A stretch of DNA of 64,000 nt from Rotaria sordida (lineage: Eukaryota; Rotifera; Eurotatoria; Philodinida; Philodinidae), in the NCBI GenBank assembly GCA_905250125.1, contig CAJNOL010001362.1, forward strand, positions 1 through 64,000, in the 5' to 3' direction. Both the position numbers and the translations under genes were made by a program. Below the pieces are notes generated by a model. That model saw only the letters and a program-made list of their open reading frames with translations, was not told where the DNA came from and did not search any database. Shown here one piece after another: positions 34,709-46,500 of this stretch; positions within the stretch are counted from its first letter, which is position 1, and each line of letters starts with the position of its first letter.

Positions 34709-35783
34709 TCAATAATTTGAAATCAGGATGCATAGTTTTTTTCTTTTTACTTATTTCAATTATTATGCGTATTTTATTCGATTATTAGAGACAAAAAAAA
34801 AATGATACTTCCAAATAAAAAATAGATATTTAGAAGATTAGATTGATTTTTTCATAAAAATAAAAAATTGAATAAATCGATTGATGTTACAATTTCTCTA
34901 TTAAATATTCTATTCAGAATGTATTTCAATTGCTTTTCTTCAGAATATATTATTTTAAAAGCTTGAATTATGTAGACGTTATTTGCTTTTTCTTATAAGA
35001 AAAAGAAAGACTTTCTTTCATTGTGTTCAGAAAAGCATGTCGTTCCCTCTATTTTTAATAGATATTCTTTTTTCTCGTTTTCTTTCTTCTAACAAAGAAA
35101 TGCTTTTTGAAAGAAACTCAATGATTAGTTTCTTCCGGGCAAATACATTGTCTATTCAAAACCTGACATCATTGAAAATCTTTGTGTCATAAAGCGACAG
35201 TTATACGAGCCGCACAGATAATTTTTCTTTGTTTTTTTTTCTTGTAGTATCCAATTAGTAAGTACTCGATCATTTATTTAAAGAAAATGTCATGTTCAAA
35301 GAGAGATTATTCAATCTTTTCTATGTTTCGGCAATATCATTTATTACTGTATTGGACTGACAAACAAAAATGTTGAACTATAGCATATTTTCTAATTATC
35401 ATCATATTAATGTGTGTAACAAAAAAATACTCATATATCTTAATATATATCTATTTCGAGACGAATCTATTCCCAATTTGTTATCTTTAGCGATAACAAA
35501 AGCGGAAATTCTTTTATTTTCTCTTTTTTTTTCTGCTCGTTCTCGTTGGTCGCCGTGTCTTTGTATTATTTTTTCAAGACAAGAACGACAAAATCATACC
35601 GCTCATAAAAGATAAAGATCTTAGCATGAGAACAAGCACAAGAGAAAACGTGTGATGTTAGAGAAAAAAAACTAGAGAATAGAAAATGCAATGTATTTAA
35701 ATAACAAAGAAGAACACATTAGAACAAACAACGATAATATGAATTAAACAAATATTTTTTTATCCATTTTAATATTTTATAAG
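34709..35783. other. Intergenic region upstream of Munc13-like exon 1a
   Basis: No supported exon. It is expected to contain the promoter for the first of the alternative first exons. Confidence 0.45.
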
Positions 35784-35836
35784 ATGGCTAGAATTAATAT
35801 GCGAGGTCGAAGATGGTCCGATGCGGTTGTTTTCAA
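35784..35836 (+). CDS. Alternative first exon 1a of the Munc13-4/BAIAP3-like gene
   Basis: ATG followed by 17 codons (MARINMRGRRWSDAVVF) and two bases, AA, before GTAAGT. Joined to the common exon at 43621 (starting G TAT GAA) it gives Lys-Tyr in frame. It encodes a short basic N-terminus. Support is positional and by phase; no transcript evidence is available. Confidence 0.5.
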
Positions 35837-38354
35837 GTAAGTAGATGACATAGAAAAACAAATATATAAACATTGGGAATTTTGATTATTATTCATCGAT
35901 AAATCTGTTTTTTTTTCTTATTTCGTAAAGTTTTTTTTTTTCATAATAAAACTAGAAAAATTGGTTTACAATATCTGACTTCATTAAGGATATAGATATT
36001 TGGTTTCTATGTAAATTTCATAATTCAATATTTATTTTCTGTCATCTGAAAAAATATCTTTGAAAGAAATATTTTTGATTAAAGTACTAATTAGGTTTTT
36101 TCTTGTTCATTGAAGCAGCTTGTAAAAAGGAGTGTTTGTGAAAAACCTAAGGAGTCAATTCATGTATTTTGATGGTTAATGAAATGAAGAGATAAATACT
36201 ATTTTCGTAGAAACTAACAGACAGCAGAATCTCAATAATTCTTTACATTTAACGTCATATTTTTTTCCCGAGAATCTTAAATACATTTCCTTTCTATGAT
36301 CTTTTAATTAAAGTTATACGCAAGAGACATTGACAGATAGATGCCTTCAGTTGAAATAGCTTCAGAAATTGTGGAATCATGGAAGCAGAAGAACTATGTC
36401 AGAATGCGACGATTATTTTTTTCCATTTTCTCTTTCAAAAATTCAACCAGTTTCAGAATATTTTCCCTAAATATTATTGCCGGAAATGAAAAAAAATCTA
36501 TATATCTTTTACAATCTAAATCCTTCATCTTTATTGTTCATAAAAAAATTCAATAATAGTCATGAATTGAATGCTCTCTCTCGAATGATGACTTTATATG
36601 TGAGCATTTGTTTATTCTTGAATCATCCACTCCGTACGATACTTGAACAGATAATGACGTTTTGGAATATAAATGATGCGGAAAGATTCATGCGGGAACA
36701 TGCATTGAAAAACATCTATTCATATATAAAAGGCCATTACCATTGTGCATATATGAATCATATCAGGAAATAACTCGTATCTAAATAGAAGGAAATGAAA
36801 AGTGCACTAACTTTAATATAAGATATAATGAATAATGCAAAAGTTTTGTATAATTATTTATCTTTGTAAAAAAATAATATAAAAGATTAAATTGTTTGTT
36901 GTTTTAAAAAATAGTTTATCTCTTTAAGAAACTTTCTTTTCGAAGTGCATCAATAGCACATAGTAGAGTAATTTATCGCTTCAAACAATTCTTATGAATG
37001 AGAAAAAAACACGCTTTTGCAACATTCTAAAAAAAAACCCATCTCATTATTGCTTTTTTTTTTCAAAGAATAAATAACTGTAGATTTAATTATATGTATC
37101 AACAGACTATTAAAAACTCTGTTGATTATAAATTGTCCGAAAAAAAAAAAAACTTAATTTTATTTGTTTAGAAATAAAAGAATATTCTCAAACATTGAAA
37201 TTTACCAAAAAAAAAGAGAACGTTAATTTTAGCATCTCGAAAAATGACTACTATTGAAGCAGCATATATATTTGAAGAAAAACGTTTTAACACAAATTAT
37301 AGAGAGAATTATAAAAGCTGTCTCAATCACATTATATATAAATGGAAAATATTTTTAATTTCATAGAGTATTTTAAAAGATTCTCTATCGTTTTCAGAAT
37401 TGTCAATCAAAATAAGTTAAATAACTTGTTTCTCAAAAAGAAAAAAAAAATCATTGAATAAAGTAAAACTTGACATACTATTTTATGGTACATCTAAGAA
37501 ATAATTAATTTGTATATATAGACTACTTATTATGACCATAAACTTTTTTAATGATCAATTAGAAGTTTATGACTGTTTTCATGTTGAATACGTGTTTTTT
37601 TTCTTTAAGAATTTAAAATAATTAATGTGTAAGAGCAAATCAACATATTTATTTGAAATACCTCGATAAAAAACTTTCTAGATGACATCACGGACTACCT
37701 TGAAAAAAGAAATTTAATTTCTTCTTCTACAATATTTTTATTCTTGAAATGTCGAAAAAAAAACAAAGCTAATAGACAGAATTTTTTTACGATCAGTATT
37801 TATGTGTATAAGTATTCCTTCAATCAATTGACACTTTAATAATTTCAACAGCTACCGGGACTTCTTTTTAATTTTTCAATAATTTCCTACGCATTTTGAG
37901 ATAAATTCTAGACAATTCCTCAGTGCACCAATGCACACCTGCGTTGTAAGTGCGCTGATATATTGACTCAACTTAGTGTATAGATGCATGCTTATAATAT
38001 GTCTTGCTGAAATATTAACATGTTTAACAAATCTTAATCAATCAACAATGAATAAATAAATCTCATAGAAAAAAATTCTTTAAAAAAAACAAGTCTTGGT
38101 AGCCTAGCAAAATAAGTTTTAGTCTGATTGTTTTTTTTTTGTGACTATAGACCGAAGTGAGATAATCTGGATGAATATTAATCTTTGTTTAGAGCAGATT
38201 ATAAATCTATTTCAATAATCACATTATCTTTTCTGAACAGACATTATCACCGAAAAATAATACTTTATTTTATACAAAAAACAAAAGTTGATCCTGTTGA
38301 CCTTAGTTTAATAAACTTGCTATTTCAATTATTCTCTATGATATATACTTCATA

Positions 38355-39060
38355 AAACTTAAGGCACCCCCCAGAAAATGTCAATTTTAGTCAAATTTAT
38401 CGATTTTGTTATTTATAGCTCGTTAGATGGAACTAAGTGTCTACTTTCGAATGCACTCTAGTTTATTGATTTTATGATGAGATTTAAGGTTATTGTACAG
38501 GCTTTTCTGAATTTTCCATAGGAGAAAATAAGGTTTTTTCTCAAAATAGGGTTTTGATTTTTTTTCGTTACCTTGCGTCCTAGATTTCTCCTTCATTTCA
38601 AACGCTAGAAAGTTGGGCTTGGTGTCAAAATGAAGGCAAAAATTAGCTCTACAACTTAACAGAATTGGATCTTTCGATTTCCTCATTAATGTTTATAAGA
38701 AACTAACTTCTCTACCTACCCCCATTGGCTTTTTCATATTTCATCGAAGAAATTTTCTAAAATCACAAGCTAGAAGAGAATCGAAAAATCGAGCCCTGTT
38801 AAATTGTAGCACCACATATTGGCTACATTTTAAAATCAGCTCGAACTTTCTAGCATTCAAAATGGCGGAGAAGTTTGGGATGCACGAAAACCTAAATTTT
38901 GATCCATAACCTTATGCTAACTCTTCATAGACTCAATGTATCGAGTTGAAATTTTTACTGTGAGGTGTCTAGCTCGAGATAAACCTCTACTGAAAATTTC
39001 ATTATGATTGGATGTTCAAAAAAAGATATTTCATTTTAGAGGGGTCCCGTTAAAGTTTGT
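38355..39060. repeat. Diverged inverted repeat
   Basis: The core of the left arm, TTTCAAACGCTAGAAAGTTG (about 38597), faces AACTTTCTAGCATTCAAAATGG (about 38847). The outer ends AAGGCACCCCCCAGAAAATG and TTTTAGAGGGGTCCCGTTAA are also roughly complementary. Mismatches are many, so this is an old element; the ends are approximate. Confidence 0.5.
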
Positions 39061-39239
39061 AATTTCTTCTATATGATATTATTGTGATGTTTAATCGTCA
39101 ATGTAAAAGTTTTTATGTTTGCTTAAATCTTGACATAGTTATTATTTAATATTAAATCATTCTTTGAATTACTTGTGTTATATTGATAAGTACTATTGCT
39201 CATGTTTAGGTATGAGTATTAAAACTGAGTTTAATATTT

Positions 39240-39500
39240 TTACACTATGTTATCCTAGAGTTAATTCATGTTAAAATATTACTATTAAATTAGCAATATT
39301 TTTAACTCTAATACATATATTACTTGTTATTCGATCGCAGATATTTCAAGTTTAAAAAGATGTCAAAATAAAAAATTGTATTGCGCGATTGAACTATGCA
39401 AGATCTATTCACAAGTGACATACGTATTAGAGTTAAAAATATGAGCCATTTAATGCTAATACTTTAGCATGAATTAATTTTAATACAAAACAATAGAAAA
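39240..39500. repeat. Inverted repeat, about 260 bp
   Basis: AGTTAATTCATGTTAAAATATTA followed by TTTTTAACTCTAATAC on the left matches the reverse complement of GTATTAGAGTTAAAAA and TAGCATGAATTAATTTTAATAC on the right. Arms are about 90-100 nt with a 60-nt spacer. Confidence 0.6.
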
Positions 39501-39572
39501 GCATTAGGTTTAAGGGGATCTTCCCACTTCCGACCCAAAGTTTTCAGTTTTTTCGTTTTTCATTTTTTATAT

Positions 39573-40438
39573 TTAACCCTTTACCCTCAATATGTCATAT
39601 ATGATCCATTTGTAGAACGATTATAGAAAATAAAGGAAGCATGAGACTGAAAAACTCCCAAGACATTATTTGTAGGGAACTTCATCAGTTATCGATTGAT
39701 TAAAAAACTATTTTGTTTCATTGCTCTGCCTTAGAGATATATGACTTACAAAATCGATAATTTTGAAAAAAATGCAAAAATTCGAAATTTTTTTAGACAA
39801 AATGTTTTCTACTTGCAGTTGATAGAAGTCTTTTGGAATTTCTGTGTGATATTAATCGAGGAAGAAATCCACTGCTGAATTGAATGTGTTTCGAAAGTTT
39901 CATGATAACTCCGCGAATTATACATACTAAAGAACACAATTGCTCATGTAGTCACTGTTAGACAGATGGAGAGTAATCAAGAACAAAGTTAATATATGCG
40001 TTATAAACCTCAGCTCATGAAAACTCGAAATAGTATTTATGAGGGATTAAATTCCTTCAGATGTTACAAAATGGCTCAGAATAAAATCGGCTTAAATATG
40101 ACAATAGATGTAAAAAAAAAGCATGCAATCTTTGATATTAATTTTTATCGGTTCACTCGCTACGTTTTTCCTATCATTTCAACAGTACGAGATAGATGCT
40201 GCTTCCGTCCAGTCAATAATGTAGTCAAAGAAAAAAAAAATTAAGTCTTATGATGTCGTTCATTTCCCATTTTCCACCACATAATTTTTACATCAATCAA
40301 ACCGTCCTACTCTAAGAACAGGACATTCGGTAGATTAAACTACACCATTGGCATATTCAACAGGCTAATACTCTATTTATAAAGTTATTTTATCAATGGC
40401 TCTTCTGGAACCGCTATGGGGAGGGGATAAAGGGTTAA
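39573..40438. repeat. piggyBac-like MITE (TTAA-CCCTTTAYCC termini)
   Basis: The left end is TTAA-CCCTTTACCCTC (TTAA at 39573-39576). The right end is GGGGATAAAGGG-TTAA (TTAA at 40435-40438). TTAA target duplications next to CCC-starting inverted termini are the hallmark of piggyBac-superfamily elements. The 866-bp interior has no transposase, so it would be non-autonomous. Its right end recurs, inverted, as a solo fragment at 13562. Confidence 0.7.
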
Positions 40439-41149
40439 TATATAGATCTGAATGTCCTCTATCTAATAAGCACATTTTAAGAACATAAAACTATCTTTTT
40501 GCATGTAAACAACCCGAAAAAAGCCTCAATTTTATACTAAAAAAGCCAAAAGTACAACTTTCTTTGCGATTTTCTCGAAATTAGATTTTTAAACGGGAAA
40601 TTGAAGTTTTATCCCTTTTCTTCTAGACGATTCGACCGATTAAACTCAAACTTTTTTTTATAAGTACTTCAAACCAAATTGAAGTGTGCGTTTTTTTTTT
40701 CTCTTGAAAATGTTGTACCTATTAAGTTTCGCAGATTTTACAAAATTAGCACCATTCGAAAAGAAGCTTTTTTTCATGGTTGTTTGATAGTGCTTACATT
40801 GTTTTGCTTCTCCTGAGCCTTAGGAACAATGTTTTTTCTAGAAAAAAAAAAATACGCACCCAGATTTGTTTCTAGTTGCTACAGAAAAAGTTTCAGTCCT
40901 AAATAACATAGTATGGATGTTCGTAGAGGGGGGGAGGGAGAACTTCAAGTCATTTTTGGTCCTTGATCTTCCAAGATCTTTCAAAAGGAAGCATTTAGGA
41001 ATTTAGAGTCTATGACAATTTTTATTTCACTTATTGAGGTCTATCTATCCTGAAAGTTTCAAAAATTTTTGTTGAGCTGTTCTCGAGAAACCTCGGAAAT
41101 GGAGAGGGTCGCTTTAAATCTAGTGCTGATGCTATGGTTTTAGCATTAT

Positions 41150-41685
41150 TTTATTAAGGTGTTGGAAATTCGAATTTTTCACACAAAAAAAATTCCAGTT
41201 TTTTCAATGGTTAGATAGAGCACATCAAGTTTTAAAAGCAAGATTTTCTTGACAATTTTGAAAAAAAAGGCAGTCTGATTTTTGTTGAAAAAGTGCTTTA
41301 TTCCTATGGTGACGTGAGTATTTTTACTTGTTATTGTTTTCTCGTTTTACGGTGTCTTGTAAACATTTTTTTTAGTATTTGCACTACTGAGTAAAGTAGG
41401 AAAAAAGATTTCGAAATCTTTTTTTCCTACTTTACTCAGTAGAATAAATACTAAAAACAATGTCTATAAGATCCTGCAAAGCAAAAAAAACATTTAATAA
41501 CTTGATACATTCATATAACCGTAAGAATAAGACTTTTCAAAATTGTCAAAAAAAACCTTGCTTGGCGAACCAATCGTTCTTAGAGAACTTGATATGTCCT
41601 ATCTAACCGTTGCCAAAAAAAAATTGGAAATTTATATCATAGAAATGTCGAACTTCCGGCACTTCACTAATAGTAATAAGATGTT
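41150..41685. repeat. Spacer-less palindrome, about 535 bp
   Basis: The centre (AAAGATTTCGAAATCTTT at about 41407-41424) has no loop. GTATTTGCACTACTGAGTAA on the left faces TTACTCAGTAGAATAAATAC on the right, near-perfect over about 38 nt each side. Outer blocks also pair: GGTTAGATAG with CTATCTAACC, and TTGACAATTTTGAAAA with TTTTCAAAATTGTCAA. Non-coding. Confidence 0.75.
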
Positions 41686-42599
41686 TCTAGTTACAATGCA
41701 AGCTATTCATACAAGGGAAATTATGTTCCCAAAAACAAAAGAAATACGACCCTACAAATAGGTGAAAGTTATAAACAATAAAAACAGACGGCGAATAATA
41801 ATAAGAATAAGATTTTCCCATGGGAATAGTGTATTCTATTACAGAAGAATTATTTTCATATGCAATTTCAAAAAGCATCGAGAAAAAGAAAAATGTATTA
41901 AAAAACAAATTCTCTAATAAAACGTCGTAGATTATTTGATTTAGATAAGATAAGCATATTGATGAATAAATAAAAATAAAAATAAAAATTATCAATCATT
42001 TTCTCTTTCAATATAATGAATAAGTTTATTTCTGTACTTATCGTAACAAGAAAATAATTTTTTTTTTAATCATAAAATATAGAAAAGGCCTCGAATTGAT
42101 TAATAATTAAGTATTCTTGTGTATTCTTTTTTTTGTATATGTCTATATGAAAAACGTTCATATATGATAAGAAAAAAAATATTTCATAGTTAACTATAAG
42201 CTATCTTTCTTTCTTTCTTTTTTTTTAGGCAATAACCATGTGAGAAAATAACCTTCTGCCATTGTATTTTTTTTTCTTGACTAAATCCTTTCAACAGATT
42301 GCGTGATTTAGTTTATGTTCTATCAAGAAGAAAAACTTTCATTAATAAGATCAGGCAAAAAAAACGAACGACCTTTGAGGAATATGCACGTGGAAGGAAG
42401 AAGAATATTTATTATATATTTCTTTTTATCAACTATTCCAATGAGAAATAAGAGAAGAAAACTAGTTCCGATGGAAATTAATTTCGCTATTTTTTTTTCT
42501 TTTTTGCTCTTTCTCTTCATACTTATATGATAGTATTCTTAGTAGGCAACATACATTTAGGCATGATGGATAGTGTCAGTGTAAGCTGAAGAATACGCA

Positions 42600-42718
42600 A
42601 TGAGCAATATTAGTCAAAATAGAAGTACACGACCCAAGACAGCATCAATTTTCAATGTTGTTAGACAAACTCAACAGCAACAACATGTGTCACCAATGAA
42701 GTCTAGTTATTTGAATAG
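42600..42718 (+). CDS. Alternative first exon 1b of the Munc13-4/BAIAP3-like gene
   Basis: ATG plus 39 codons (MSNISQNRSTRPKTASIFNV, then a Gln-rich stretch and SPMKSSYLN) and two bases, AG, before a GT donor. Joined to the exon at 43621 it reads Arg-Tyr in frame, the same phase as exons 1a and 1c. Would yield a protein of 1229 aa. Confidence 0.5.
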
Positions 42719-43480
42719 GTTTGATTAGTGCTTTTTTTATGATATTCAAATGTTTATTTAACTTATGACATTAAGAATAACTTGGTCTTTTTTCTCTTTA
42801 GTTTTTAACTATGAAAACATATTAGTAAAATTACAATAGTTTTTTTCTATATAGTTATTTTAGCGAGAAAGATGCATTCTGTACTTTCTTTGAACAGACA
42901 AAATAGATACAATCTATAAGAAATAGAATATTGGAAAAATTTACTTGTACTATAATCTAAAATTTGCACTCAAAGAATTTTCAAATGCATAAATAATAAC
43001 AATACACTATCATAATAGATACGGCACTTGAAAGCTTTATTATGTAGGTGCAATGATGCGATTTATCAAGTGAAAATAAATAATTGTCAGAATTTTATGT
43101 TTATTGCCATTGTATTGATTCCAATACATATATACTTCGTCTTAGTTTTTATGACTAGTTTCGATTAAAACTCATTAACTGTCCACAAGTTTTGTTTTTC
43201 TAGATTGACATAGAACCTTAGCCCTATCATATTTATTTATTTCTTGTTCTTTTATTCATGAAGTAGGAGAAAAAAAACTTGTGCTCTCACGGATGCTTTC
43301 TCGATTCTTTTTTTTTTTCTTCTCATAGCATGCAATAATAACAGATTGGAACGAAAGAAAATGATGGAAAATGAGATAGGGAGAGAAAAAAAAAGGGGAA
43401 ACTTTTTTCTTTTTATATCGTTCGTTAACATGTCATAGTAGATAATCTTCAAAAAGGTTATTTTGATTCATAAGTAAACA

Positions 43481-43533
43481 ATGACTTTCGCATCTCTACA
43501 AGAATTCAAATTCTCTGCTGCATTGACTAAACG
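43481..43533 (+). CDS. Alternative first exon 1c of the Munc13-4/BAIAP3-like gene
   Basis: ATG plus 17 codons ([17 protein letters not shown]) and two bases, CG, before GTATATG. It lies only 87 nt before the common exon at 43621 and splices in the same phase (Arg-Tyr). Being proximal, it is the simplest start for the gene. Confidence 0.65.
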
Positions 43534-46500
43534 GTATATGGAAAAGATTTTCATTGTTATATATATATTTTTTTTCTATTTAATTTTAAATAAAATTTTT
43601 TTTTTATGTTATTTAATTAGGTATGAAAATGAAAATGAAGGTTCATTTCTTGAAAATTTTGAAGCAGTTGCACAAAAACATGAACAACGTCGACAAAAAA
43701 TAAAAAAAGATGTATTAAAAAGCAACCTTTTTATTTTATTTATTTATTTATTTTTAATCTTTCTCTTTTAAAGGAAGAAATTGAAAATGAAAAAATACCA
43801 CCTGAATATCGAATAACATTTGGTGAAAAACCTCAAGGTATAACATCGAAAGAATATGAATTACTTTATGTTGAAACATTATATACAATAAAATATAAAA
43901 TTGGTACAACAATACCAAAACATAGTGAAGGAGAAAATGATCTTTATTCCTATGCTCAAGAAGCATTTGGATTATCAATGGAAGATCATCAACGTTTATT
44001 AGCTAAAGCAAGCGAAGAAAAGGTTAGTGTAAAAGGTTAAAATAATTATTGTAACATTAATTTTATTTAGCCTCCAATCTTAATTTTAAATATTGAAATC
44101 GTTGAAGCTAAAGATCTAGAAGCAAAAGATGCAAACGGTAAAATGAGTTTCTTAAACAAAAAAAAAAAAAAAAATTTTTTTAAATTTAAAAACCAATAGG
44201 ATTTTCTGATCCTTATTGTATGTTGGGTATTGTACCAGAAATTCGAAAATTAGTTCTTACTCAACAAACAAGTGGTGTTGGTGCATCATCTGATGAAGAA
44301 GGTTCAAGTGATAGTAAACTTGGTTTTATGAGACGTTTAAAAAGTTTTCGTAAATCAACGATTCGTCGAGCTCAAGGACGAGAAAAAAACATATCATCAA
44401 CTGGTTCAAGTCCACAAAATAATTGCAGCTTAAGAGATAAGCTTCCGGCAAAATATATTCAAACAACTGATGTTAAAAAAGCTACATTAAATCCAGTTTG
44501 GATGGAAAAATTTCGTTTGTAAGTTTGAAGAAGATTCATTTACATAAAAAAAAATTATCTTTTTTTTTTTTGAATTTCTATTAAAGTAATATTGAAAGTG
44601 GTAAAACTGAAACATTTCATTTGGATATATGGGATCATGATGATGAATTTTCTGTATTTGAAGCAGCAAGAAAACTCAATCAAGTTCAAGGTTTTAAAGG
44701 ATTAAATAGATATTTTAAACAAATTGCTCAATCAGCAAGAACAAATTCTAATGAAAGTTCCAATATTGATGATTTTTTAGGTTCAGTTAATTTAAAAATT
44801 AGTGTATGTTTGAAAATATTGAATACTTTTTCTTTTTTTCTGATTTGTTTTATTAATTTGATATTTTTAATAGGAAATTCCATCAACAGGAATCGATAGA
44901 TGGTTTTCACTTGAAGGTCGAAGTGAAAATTCTAAAGTTCATGGTCAAATTCATATTCGTGCTAATTTAGCAACACGTGAAGATCGTGGAATATCGGAAG
45001 AAGATAATTGGACAGATATTAAACAACATGTTGAACTTTTACAAATTATTATCGATCATGAATTAAACAAATTTAAGGTTCTATTCTCTTGATATTTAAT
45101 ATCTATCATATTATAAGATAAAACATGTCAGAATTTAAACTAACTTTGACATATGCGTAATGTCTAGATTATATTAACTTCTCTTTTTCTTTTTTATGTA
45201 AGATTAGCTTACTACTCTTATAATATGAGCAAATTGCTTTTGAAACGAGATCTTTTTCATTTTCTATTCTTCTGAATATTTTGATTTTCTCAAGAAAATG
45301 AGCAGAGATCTACATCTATCATTGTAACTATTGTTTTTTTGAGAGTACTCAATTAACCTATATGCTTGTTCAGACTTACTCTAATTGAAGTATTTATTAC
45401 CAAAACAATATGCTTTTAACGACATATGGAAACTTATGAGTTGTTTCCATTTATCTGGCATAGCTATTATAATATGATATTATATTTTAATTTTTTCTTG
45501 ACTAATTATCACTTCCATTGAATATGAAAAATTAGTTTTATTTCTTCTGTAACCTTGAATATTTTACTAAGGACAAAAAAATAAGTTTCATTTTCAATTG
45601 TTTCTTGTTTCTTTCCTCTTGTATTTATATGCACATATTATATTTTATTTATGTGTTATTCTATATTTATTTCAAAATGACCCATTTCGATGATAATCAG
45701 AGAGATCGTAAATAATAATACAAAGACGAAAAATATCGTATTTAACCATTTTCAGTTTTAGAATAAAGGCATGTTTAAACATGATCTTTTTTTCTTTTGA
45801 AAGTCGATTGTTTTCTATAGTTGATAGGCTTCACAAATGATCACCTACTGTGTCATAAATAATCGATGAAGACGTAGCTCTGAGCTGAGATAGTAATCTT
45901 ATTTATAGTTCTTCTCGTCTGACTACTTGAACTTTGCATGCACACAGTACTAGCTCTATTATTATGATATATAATAATGTCGTATGTGATGAGGATGTGC
46001 CTGATATTATGTATTCGGATACGAGAATTTTACCCTTTCTCTCTAAAATTGAAAAACATTAAATAGAGTATTTTTCTTTTTGGCTTTGCTGTTTGTGTTC
46101 TCTTAATATTATTAAAATGAGCAATTTTGAAATAAACACAAGATGACACGTAAACAAAATATAATATGCATATATGAATGCATATATAATAATACTAGAG
46201 GAAGGGAAAATGAACTGATATTTGTTTGTGGAAGAGTGCAAAACATATTTGTAGGTAATTATCAATGAATTATTGCCGCTCACGATAAGTTTCTATATAT
46301 AAACTTATAAATATTAATTACAGTTCATTTGTAACATATATCTAAGACATGCAAGATATTAAAATTTAGAGTAATGAGTTTCCTATAAGGAAGTATTTAG
46401 AGAAATGCTATATCCGAAACGAATGTTGTATCTTCTTGAATAACTTAGTACTTTAAAAATAAAATAAAAACATATGTATATTTTAGTTTAAGATTATTCA

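Larger units (their letters stand above)
35837..42599. other. Long first-intron/regulatory region filled with repeats
   Basis: No exon is supported between first exons 1a and 1b. The region holds inverted repeats at about 38355-39060, 39240-39500, 39573-40438 and 41150-41685, each listed separately, in otherwise plain AT-rich sequence. Confidence 0.5.

Noticed and set aside
36341-36773. Overlapping plus-strand open frames in the first-intron region of the Munc13-like gene
   Set aside because: Low-complexity, AT-driven composition, no splice-phase link to the gene and no recognisable domain.
39996-40244. 82-codon open frame inside the TTAA element, as a possible transposase remnant
   Set aside because: It is short, has no acidic catalytic pattern or similarity to a transposase that I can see, and lies in sequence expected to be non-coding MITE interior.
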